From Clostridia bacterium (GTDB taxonomy: Bacteria; Bacillota; Clostridia; Oscillospirales; Acutalibacteraceae), in contig JAGBAK010000096.1 of NCBI GenBank assembly GCA_017938985.1, positions 1-50,217 of the forward strand: a DNA stretch of 50,217 bases, given 5' to 3'. Positions 39,293 to 45,217 of the stretch are shown one piece after another. The notes under the pieces were generated by a model. The model made no database searches. It saw only the letters and a list, made by a program, of their open reading frames with translations, and was not told the origin of the DNA. The translations under genes were made by a program, and so were the position numbers. Numbering within the stretch: the stretch's first letter is position 1; each line of letters begins with the position of its first letter.

Positions 39293-40771
39293 ATGAATCT
39301 TACGGATAGCTACAAACTTTCGCTTTACGGTGAAATCGGCTTGATAAAAGAAAGCGATTATTGTACGGTTAAGCTTGTTGTATCCTCGCTTGACGGCAAG
39401 CGTTATATCAAAAAAGAATATGCGGATAACAAAATGCAGGTGTTTTCTGTTTTGCAAAGAATTCATTCTGCAAACCTTCCTGAAATAAAAGATATAATTG
39501 ACGGCAGAATCATAATTGAAGAATTTGTTGAGGGTGTAACGCTCGAAAGATTTTTTCAGATTCAAAACGGAGTCCTCGATCAGAAAAGGGCAAAAATCAT
39601 TTTTGACGGAATTCTGTCTGCCCTTAATGAACTGCATAAAAACGGAATCGTTCACCGTGACGTCAAGCCGTCAAACGTTATAGTCAGACCGAACGGCACG
39701 GCGGTGCTGATTGATTTCGGTATATCAAAGATATTTAACCCTCAGGCTGATAAAGATACCTCTTTGCTCGGCACTGTGGGTTACGCTCCGCCCGAGCAGT
39801 TCGGCTTTTCATCAACCGATTATCGCTCCGATATCTATTCCTTCGGCGTAACCGCTGAAAAGCTCAATGTTAAAAAATATAACCGAATAACCAAAAAATG
39901 CAAATCTTTTGACCCATCAAAGCGCTATGCAAATGCAGACAGAGCCATAGCAGACACCAAAAGGATAAACCCGTGGAGAATTGCCGCTGTCGTTATCGGA
40001 ATTTTGTTCGTTTTCGGAATCACTCAACGTGAAAACAAAAGAACGGTTGCGCCCGAAATTCCCGAATTACCGTCAGGTACGTCGGTTTATTTTGATGAGG
40101 TTTACGGCACAGCTCAAAGCGAAACATTTGCGTCTGTGCAGCAGCAAACGCAGTCTGCAGCAGAGGAGCTTACACAGCCGCTGACAGAAAATCAGACTCA
40201 GGCTTTTTTAACCACACGCAGGTTGCAGCTTTTTGACCACCCAAAACCTTACAGAGTTATTGAAACCGATGAACATATTTATTCGATTTTAATAATGGCA
40301 GCCGAAGCGGATGAAAGGATAATTGTTCCGACGGGTGACGGCGGTGAGATTGAGGTTCATTACGTTCTTGACAGAAACAACCTTAAGCTGACCCTGACAG
40401 ACGGCAAACACAGGTTTGAAGCCGAATACAGTGCCGCACAAATAACAATGGGCGAATATCTTTCAAAGGGTATTATGACGGAAATAGTATTTTATGATAT
40501 AAGCGGTGACGGAATTTATGAAATCATCCCGTTGTTCCGCCATAATGACTATACCGCGGAAGACGGAAAACTCGGAACGCTTGTTAATTCGTGGGAAGGC
40601 TACTGCATAGAATATTCACCCGAAAACGGCTTCAGACAATGTGACGGTGAGCTGCGTGTGCGTGGTTCGCAGAGCGAAAGCCTTTATGTGGGCGACGGCA
40701 GAATTTATGATGACAGCAACCCCTACGGCTATACTGTTTCCGACGGAAAGTTCAGGCAGCAGGAAGGTTGA
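39293..40771 (+). CDS. Membrane Ser/Thr protein kinase with compact catalytic domain (492 aa)
   Basis: Residues ~10-222 form a Hanks-type kinase: beta-3 Lys in KRYIKKEY, catalytic IVHRDVKPSN (Asp123, Lys125, Asn128), DFG at 141-143 and GTVGYAPPEQ. The glycine loop is degenerate, no clear helix-C Glu is visible, and the C-lobe after the activation segment is only ~50 residues, shorter than usual. A transmembrane segment is at ~228-244, followed by a Gln/Thr-rich linker and an outer domain of ~170 residues with ISGDGIYEIIPLF. Start is ATG 39293 behind AAGGGGGTGA. It is divergent from the XRE-like gene; no phosphatase partner is nearby. Confidence 0.85.
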   Translation: MNLTDSYKLSLYGEIGLIKESDYCTVKLVVSSLDGKRYIKKEYADNKMQVFSVLQRIHSANLPEIKDIIDGRIIIEEFVEGVTLERFFQIQNGVLDQKRAKIIFDGILSALNELHKNGIVHRDVKPSNVIVRPNGTAVLIDFGISKIFNPQADKDTSLLGTVGYAPPEQFGFSSTDYRSDIYSFGVTAEKLNVKKYNRITKKCKSFDPSKRYANADRAIADTKRINPWRIAAVVIGILFVFGITQRENKRTVAPEIPELPSGTSVYFDEVYGTAQSETFASVQQQTQSAAEELTQPLTENQTQAFLTTRRLQLFDHPKPYRVIETDEHIYSILIMAAEADERIIVPTGDGGEIEVHYVLDRNNLKLTLTDGKHRFEAEYSAAQITMGEYLSKGIMTEIVFYDISGDGIYEIIPLFRHNDYTAEDGKLGTLVNSWEGYCIEYSPENGFRQCDGELRVRGSQSESLYVGDGRIYDDSNPYGYTVSDGKFRQQEG

Positions 40772-40802
40772 AACAAAAATTTAAATTGTTGGCATATTTC
40801 TC

Positions 40803-40831
40803 TTGATTTTTCAGAAGCATTCGGCTATAAT
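40803..40831 (+). promoter_or_regulatory. Promoter of tRNA-Leu
   Basis: TTGATT (40803-40808), 17-nt spacer, TATAAT (40826-40831), 15 nt before the tRNA. Confidence 0.8.
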
Positions 40832-40845
40832 AGAAAAGCTGATTT

Positions 40846-40932
40846 GCCGATGTGATGGAATTGGCAGACGTGACGGACTCAAAATCCGTTGGTAGCGATA
40901 CCGTGCGGGTTCGACCCCCGCCATCGGCACCA
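40846..40932 (+). tRNA. tRNA-Leu (anticodon CAA)
   Basis: Acceptor stem GCCGATG (40846-40852) pairs with CATCGGC (40922-40928), followed by discriminator A and an encoded CCA. The anticodon stem ACGGA/TCCGT encloses CTCAAAA, giving anticodon CAA, which reads UUG. A long variable arm (TGGTAGCGATACCGT) and GGTTCGACC T-loop fit a class II leucine tRNA. Confidence 0.96.
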
Positions 40933-40935
40933 GAG

Positions 40936-40966
40936 AATTCTCGTTCAGATGAACGGGAATTTTTTT
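40936..40966 (+). terminator. Terminator after tRNA-Leu
   Basis: AATTCTCGTTC (40936-40946) pairs with GAACGGGAATT (40951-40961), followed by a T-run. Confidence 0.85.
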
Positions 40967-41005
40967 GTACGTTTAGAAATAATTGCAGAAAGGAAAGGCA
41001 ATAAT

Positions 41006-41392
41006 ATGAACAACAAACTCAGAGCTGTATTGGCAGCCGCAATGCTTCTGTGCTCGGTTGCGCTTATTGCCTTCGGACTTTTCGGCAATTTTGAAAAATT
41101 CGGAAACAAGCAGATAATAGCAACCTTGTTGCCTACGCAGGCATACAGGTCAAGCGCAAATACGGTGAAATCGGCAGGAAAAGAAATAAACGGAACCGCA
41201 GCGACTGGTCTTAATTTCAGCGCGGATGACGAAAAGATAAATTATATTGTTAACACGGACAGCAAAGTGTTTCACCATCCGTGGTGCAGCTTTGCGGAAA
41301 AGATAAGCGAAGAAAATATCAAGCTTGTCTATAACAATGCATACGAATTAATTCAGGAGGGATACCAACCCTGCGGCAAATGTCATCAGTAA
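41006..41392 (+). CDS. Small membrane-anchored protein with Ada-like metal-binding C-terminus (128 aa)
   Basis: The start is ATG 41006 behind AAAGGAAAGG; the longer open frame runs back through the tRNA and is not credible. An N-terminal membrane segment (VLAAAMLLCSVALIAFGLFG) is followed by a linker and a C-terminal module: NTDSKVFHHPWCSFAEKI, then NNAYELIQEGYQPCGKCH. This His/Cys...CxxC pattern resembles the small Ada-type zinc-binding fold appended to secreted nucleases. No nuclease domain is present. No own promoter is visible, so it may depend on read-through past the tRNA terminator. Confidence 0.78.
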   Translation: MNNKLRAVLAAAMLLCSVALIAFGLFGNFEKFGNKQIIATLLPTQAYRSSANTVKSAGKEINGTAATGLNFSADDEKINYIVNTDSKVFHHPWCSFAEKISEENIKLVYNNAYELIQEGYQPCGKCHQ

Positions 41393-41406
41393 AGTACATA
41401 TAGCAC

Positions 41407-41440
41407 AAAGACTTGCATATTGCAGGTCTTTTATTTTTTT
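41407..41440 (+). terminator. Terminator after the Ada-like protein gene
   Basis: AAAGACTTGCA (41407-41417) pairs with TGCAGGTCTTT (41421-41431), loop TAT, then a long T-run. Confidence 0.88.
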
Positions 41441-41470
41441 TTGTTTGATTTAGGGGTGTTAAAAAATTGC

Positions 41471-41499
41471 TTGCCAAGAACGATTTGTTTTGATATAAT
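41471..41499 (+). promoter_or_regulatory. Promoter of the structured leader RNA
   Basis: TTGCCA (41471-41476), 17-nt spacer, TATAAT (41494-41499) with extended TG at 41491-41492. Predicted start near 41506. Confidence 0.8.
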
Positions 41500-41505
41500 C
41501 AACTT

Positions 41506-41655
41506 GCTGCACAAAACGCATATTGTTTTCCAACACGGGAATACCTTGATAAAAGGTGATTCCCTTTTTTCTCATGCCGTGTTGGAAGAGCGTTTGTGTA
41601 GCGACAACGAGGGGATGCACTTTTTTGATGCGTTCCTTCGGGGGCGCATTTTTTT
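41506..41655 (+). promoter_or_regulatory. Structured leader RNA with antiterminator/terminator switch, class not recognised
   Basis: Three elements follow one another. First is a long hairpin, 41506-41602: GCTGCACAAAACGC pairs with GCGTTTGTGTAGC, then TTCCAACACGG pairs with CCGTGTTGGAA, with an inner hairpin (CCTT/AAGG). Next, CGAGGGGATGC (41608-41618) can pair over 11 bp with GCGTTCCTTCG (41630-41640). Third, ATGCGTTCC (41628-41636) pairs with GGGGCGCAT (41641-41649) around a TTCG loop followed by T6, an intrinsic terminator. The second and third structures exclude each other. The SD AGGAGGTGA follows at 41662. I match no known riboswitch consensus. Confidence 0.8.
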
Positions 41656-41676
41656 ATTTTCAGGAGGTGATTTGTA

Positions 41677-42582
41677 TTGAAGTTCGGATTAAGAAAACCG
41701 TCGCTTAAGCGATCTTTAAAAGCAAGAACAACAGGTCGGGCTAAAAGGGCTGTTAAAAAAGCTTTAATTCCGGGATATGGCAAAAAAGGAGTAGGGTGGA
41801 TTAAAAATCCTAAAAAATCACTGTATAACAAAGTTTACAGAAAAACAACTTTTGGCGTAGGAGATTTATTCAGATTCAGCTTTGGCTCAAAAAAGAAAAA
41901 TAAAACCAAACGAAACACGGCAAAAAGGAATGATAATATGGAACACAATGAAAACGTGAACAACATCAAAACACCGTTTTATAAAAAGAAATGGTTTATT
42001 ATTTTGGTTTCTGTGTTTGTGCCTGTGGCAGGCATAGTTTTTGTGTGGAAATCAAAAAGCAATATAAACAAGGGTGTAAAAATAGGACTGACTGCAGTTG
42101 CGTCTTTCTGGTCGGTTATTCTGCTGGCAATCGGTTTTGGCGGTGGTGAAACCGCCGAAGAAACAACCCAACCTGAAACCACAACCGCAATAATCGTAGA
42201 ATCAACAACAGTTGCGCCTGTTGAATCCACAACGGCAGAAATTATTGAGGAGTCAACAACCGAAGCGAGTACAACGGAAGAGTCAACAACGCAAAAAGCT
42301 ACAACTACCGCAGCACCAACCACAACAAAAAAGGTAACCACTACGACCGCTCCAACAACTAAGAAAGAAACAACCACAAAGAAAGTCACCACAACAGCAA
42401 AACCAACTACCACAAAGAAGGTTACGGAGAATCCTGAAGAAAATATCAAGGTGTATCGCACCAAAACGGGAGAAAAGTATCATTATGAGAATCCTTGTGG
42501 AAACGGTACTTATTATGAAATCTCACTTGCAGAGGCAAAGCGTATTGGTCTTGGGGCGCGTGAGAAATGTGTTTTGCAATAA
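41677..42582 (+). CDS. Basic membrane protein with Thr-rich linker and Ada-like C-terminal module (301 aa)
   Basis: Start is TTG 41677-41679 with AGGAGGTGA six nt upstream. Residues 1-~85 are strongly basic and lack hydrophobic segments; LIPGYGKKGVGWIKNPKKSL looks like a conserved module that I have seen in phage- and plasmid-associated Firmicute proteins (recollection, not checked). Two membrane segments follow (~108-125 and ~137-153), then a Thr/Glu/Lys-rich low-complexity linker (~158-250). The end is a module VYRTKTGEKYHYENPC...EAKRIGLGAREKC, related to that in the preceding gene but lacking the second CxxC pair. Expression is probably set by the upstream attenuator. Function unknown. Confidence 0.82.
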   Translation: MKFGLRKPSLKRSLKARTTGRAKRAVKKALIPGYGKKGVGWIKNPKKSLYNKVYRKTTFGVGDLFRFSFGSKKKNKTKRNTAKRNDNMEHNENVNNIKTPFYKKKWFIILVSVFVPVAGIVFVWKSKSNINKGVKIGLTAVASFWSVILLAIGFGGGETAEETTQPETTTAIIVESTTVAPVESTTAEIIEESTTEASTTEESTTQKATTTAAPTTTKKVTTTTAPTTKKETTTKKVTTTAKPTTTKKVTENPEENIKVYRTKTGEKYHYENPCGNGTYYEISLAEAKRIGLGAREKCVLQ

Positions 42583-42601
42583 CAGACAAAGATGAATAAA
42601 C

Positions 42602-42635
42602 AAAAAGCAGGCATTCATTTGAATGCCTGCTTTTT
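42602..42635. terminator. Bidirectional terminator
   Basis: AAAAAGCAGGCATTC (42602-42616) pairs with GAATGCCTGCTTTTT (42621-42635), loop ATTT, with A/T runs on both sides for the convergent genes. Confidence 0.88.
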
Positions 42636-43091
42636 TTAAAAATCTTTATCAATTGTCATTTGTCTGTAATCAAGAAACTCGAATCCAAGGCGTTCATAGA
42701 GTCTGATTGCGTCAAGGTTATCTTCGCCGACCTCAAGACGGAGACGTCTGATTTTTCCTTTGAGTTCTTCTGCCAGAAAATCAAAAAATTTGCTGCCTAT
42801 ACCGCTGCCTCTGAATTCTTCTTCAACAAAAAGCTCTTCAATCCAGGCGGCAATTCCGCCAACCTCGGTCTCAAATTTAAGCGAAACCATCGCATATCCC
42901 GCAGGCTTGCCGTCGCATTCAAAAATGTATCCCTTAACGTATTCGGGCATTTCAATCGCTGCGTCGAATGCCGAAAGCATTACCTCGTCGCTCGGAAAAT
43001 GCAGAACGGCAGGGGGTGCATAGAATTTTTTTACCATACTGAAAAAGGTCTCTCTGTCCTCTTTCACAAAGTTTCTGAAAGTAACGTTCAT
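42636..43091 (-). CDS. GNAT-family N-acetyltransferase (151 aa)
   Basis: An acetyl-CoA dependent acyltransferase of the GNAT fold. Motif A is visible in LFVEEEFRGSGIGSKFFDFL with the R/Q-x-x-G-x-G loop, and motif B in LEVGEDNLDAIRLYERLGFEFLDYRQM. The substrate is not evident. It starts 6 nt after the LCP gene and is probably the second gene of that transcript, ending at the terminator at 42602-42635. Confidence 0.92.
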   Translation of the reverse strand: MNVTFRNFVKEDRETFFSMVKKFYAPPAVLHFPSDEVMLSAFDAAIEMPEYVKGYIFECDGKPAGYAMVSLKFETEVGGIAAWIEELFVEEEFRGSGIGSKFFDFLAEELKGKIRRLRLEVGEDNLDAIRLYERLGFEFLDYRQMTIDKDF

Positions 43092-43097
43092 CTGTGA

Positions 43098-44438
43098 TTA
43101 ATCTTCTTTCTTTTCTTCGTCTTCAAATTTGATTTTGTCCGTATAAATGAAATCGTAAAGGTATTCTCTGACCTTTTCGATATCAAGCACTTCAACCCAC
43201 TGACCGTTGATTGTGTCCTCGGTCATATGCTCCTGAATCGGCACTCTCGTCTGTTCAACCTCATATTTCAGAAGTCCGTATCCGCCCTTGAGACCGACAG
43301 AGATAAGCTCTCTCTTGTTAAGATCGGTCTGTATCAGCGGAAAAACCTCAAACATAGCGTCAATCAGCATCTTGATATCCGCTTGCTTTGCCTGCTCCAT
43401 CAGCGCAGAGATAACCTTTCTCTGGCGGTAGGTGCGCATATAGTCGGTGTCAAGCTTTCTTATGCGGCAATAAACAAGCGCTTCTGCGCCGCTGAGCCTT
43501 ACGTTTTCGCCGCTTTGCATATTCTTGTATCGGGTTGTGTTTCTTATGAATTTTGCTTCTTTTTCGGTCACCTCAACCTCAACGCCGCCGACGGCATCAA
43601 TGATTTTGGTGAACATCTCAAAGTCAACCATAACATAATGGTCAATATCTATTAAAAAGTTATATTCGATTGTGTCAACAGCACCCTGTATGCCGTTTGC
43701 GGCGTAGGCGGCGTTAAGCTTTGCTTTTTTGCCTTTCATCGGCAGGTCAACCCAACTGTCACGCAAAAAAGATGTGAGCTTAATCTTTTTATGCTTTTTA
43801 TCAATGGAAATGAGCATCATTGAATCGGAGCGTGAATTGCCGCCTTCATCATCGTCAATGCCCACAAACAATATGTTGGTAACGCTGCTGCTGCCGTTAA
43901 GACCGCTTTGGTCAATGTATTGGTTTTTTTCAAGGTCAACCTGCTGATAGTCAACCTTTGACATAACCGCATATACAAGCCCGACTGCAACAATAACCAC
44001 CGTCAGCAGAGTGACAATCGGTGTCAGTATCAAAGCCTTAAAAATGCGGTGCTTTTTCTTCTTTTTCTTTTTCGGCTTTTCAGGCGGTTCATACTGAGGA
44101 TACTGCTCGTATTGGGGATATTGCTCGTATTGCTGCTGATACTGCGGAGCCTGAGGCTGCTGAAACTGTTGCTGATATTTATGATTCACATAAACGTCAC
44201 CGTAGCCGTATCCGTTGTCATAGCTGTCATCGTCGCCGTAATCCTCGGCAAGGTTGAACGTGGGTATTTCTTCGGTATCCGAAAATAGCGGAAGGTTCGA
44301 TCGCTTTATACCTCTTCGGCTTTGCTGCTCTGCCTGCCCGTCCGTATAACGGCGATAATGCTCGGTTCCGATTGTTTCGTTCGAATAAAAATTGCTCGGC
44401 AGTTCGTTGTTATTTCTGTTGAATCTGTTATCACTCAT
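43098..44438 (-). CDS. LytR-CpsA-Psr (LCP) family cell-wall glycopolymer ligase (446 aa)
   Basis: A long cytoplasmic N-terminus (~1-130) ends in a Gln/Tyr/Pro-rich repeat (QQYEQYPQYEQYPQYEPP) and a poly-Lys patch. A transmembrane segment follows (~137-160, LILTPIVTLLTVVIVAVGLVYA). The LCP domain runs from ~195 with TNILFVGIDDDE, RSDSMMLISID, LTSFLRDSWVDLP and the Arg-rich VYCRIRKLDTDYMRTYRQRKV. LCP enzymes transfer teichoic-acid or capsule precursors from undecaprenyl-P to peptidoglycan. SD AGAGGGT and a divergent promoter next to rnpB support the start. Confidence 0.93.
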   Translation of the reverse strand: MSDNRFNRNNNELPSNFYSNETIGTEHYRRYTDGQAEQQSRRGIKRSNLPLFSDTEEIPTFNLAEDYGDDDSYDNGYGYGDVYVNHKYQQQFQQPQAPQYQQQYEQYPQYEQYPQYEPPEKPKKKKKKKHRIFKALILTPIVTLLTVVIVAVGLVYAVMSKVDYQQVDLEKNQYIDQSGLNGSSSVTNILFVGIDDDEGGNSRSDSMMLISIDKKHKKIKLTSFLRDSWVDLPMKGKKAKLNAAYAANGIQGAVDTIEYNFLIDIDHYVMVDFEMFTKIIDAVGGVEVEVTEKEAKFIRNTTRYKNMQSGENVRLSGAEALVYCRIRKLDTDYMRTYRQRKVISALMEQAKQADIKMLIDAMFEVFPLIQTDLNKRELISVGLKGGYGLLKYEVEQTRVPIQEHMTEDTINGQWVEVLDIEKVREYLYDFIYTDKIKFEDEEKKED

Positions 44439-44469
44439 CTTTTACCCTCTGTTAAATGATATCAGTCAC

Positions 44470-44498
44470 ATTTTATCGCAGTTTGTCGTCATATACAA
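44470..44498 (-). promoter_or_regulatory. Promoter of the LCP-GNAT unit
   Basis: Minus-strand TTGTAT (44493-44498), 17-nt spacer, TAAAAT (44470-44475). Confidence 0.7.
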
Positions 44499-44538
44499 GA
44501 GTTAAATTGTAAATATTTTTATTTATCAATTAAATCAT

Positions 44539-44567
44539 TTGACATTTTGCTAAAGGTGTTTTAAAAT
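44539..44567 (+). promoter_or_regulatory. Promoter of rnpB
   Basis: TTGACA (44539-44544), 17-nt spacer, TAAAAT (44562-44567). Start expected near 44574-44578. Confidence 0.8.
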
Positions 44568-44577
44568 ACTATGGAGT

Positions 44578-45203
44578 ACGGACGCTGAGAAGGTGGGGCA
44601 GTCGCGGGCAGTTTATTAACTGCGTGAGGAAAGTCCGAGCTTCACAGAGCAGGATAACGGCTAACGGCCGCCGAGGGTGACCTTAGGGAAAGTGCAACAG
44701 AGATATACCGCCTGCGTAGAGTGTCGGGAGCAATTCGGACTATGCCTGAAAACAAATTGTGTTTCAAAATGGATGGTATAGGTCATACAGCTCTTTTAAA
44801 AGTCAAGAACGCTCAAAAATCTTTTGCTTTCAGGTCGAAGATTTTTTATCGTGAGGATTTTTGGCTTATAAAGGCACAAAACGGAGCAAATCCTTAACGG
44901 CTTTGCGAGTATTTTAACGAAGAGAAGACGGAAATCATCCGATAAAAAACAGTTCGGATTATTCCCGACGCTCTATGTAGGTAAGGGTGGAAAGGCGAGG
45001 TAAGAGCTCACCGGGGCACGGGGAACCGTGCTGCCCTGCAAACCCTATCCGAAGCAACACCGACCGGAGGAGAAGCTCTTTGAGCTTCGGCGCTTGCTCG
45101 GCGATACTCCGAAGGGTGGCTTAAGCCATGCAGCAATGTATGGCGTAGACAGATGATTGCCTTAAATGACAGAACTCGGCTTACAAGCCTTCTCGGCGTC
45201 TGC
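44578..45203 (+). ncRNA. rnpB: RNase P RNA with enlarged P12 arm
   Basis: The catalytic RNA of RNase P, which matures tRNA 5' ends. Universal blocks are present: GAGGAAAGTCCGAGC (44632-44646), GGGAAAGTGCAACAGAGATATACCGCC, GGTAAGGGTGGAAAGGCGAGG with TAAGAGCTCACC, and AGACAGATGATTGCCTTAAA near the 3' end. P1 pairs GACGCTGAGAAGG (44581-44593) with CCTTCTCGGCGTC (45188-45200). The RNA is about 625 nt, against roughly 350-420 for most bacteria. The surplus lies between ACCGCC and GGTAAGGGTG, in an arm closed by 44715-44729 pairing with 44963-44977. The exact ends are estimates. Confidence 0.95.
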
Positions 45204-45217
45204 TCAATTTTAATTAT

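Noticed and set aside
40889-41005. Upstream extension of the 128-aa protein
   Set aside because: It would start within tRNA-Leu and cross its terminator; the ATG at 41006 has a good SD.
41506-41602. Interpretation of the long hairpin as 6S RNA or SRP RNA
   Set aside because: It lacks the SRP tetraloop/asymmetric-loop motif and is joined to an antiterminator, terminator and SD, which fits a cis leader better.
42150-42420. Possible CRISPR or tandem DNA repeat
   Set aside because: The ACA/ACC triplet richness encodes a Thr linker; there are no regular repeat-spacer units.
41979-42464. Val-rich minus-strand frame
   Set aside because: It is the complement of the Thr-rich linker of the basic membrane protein.
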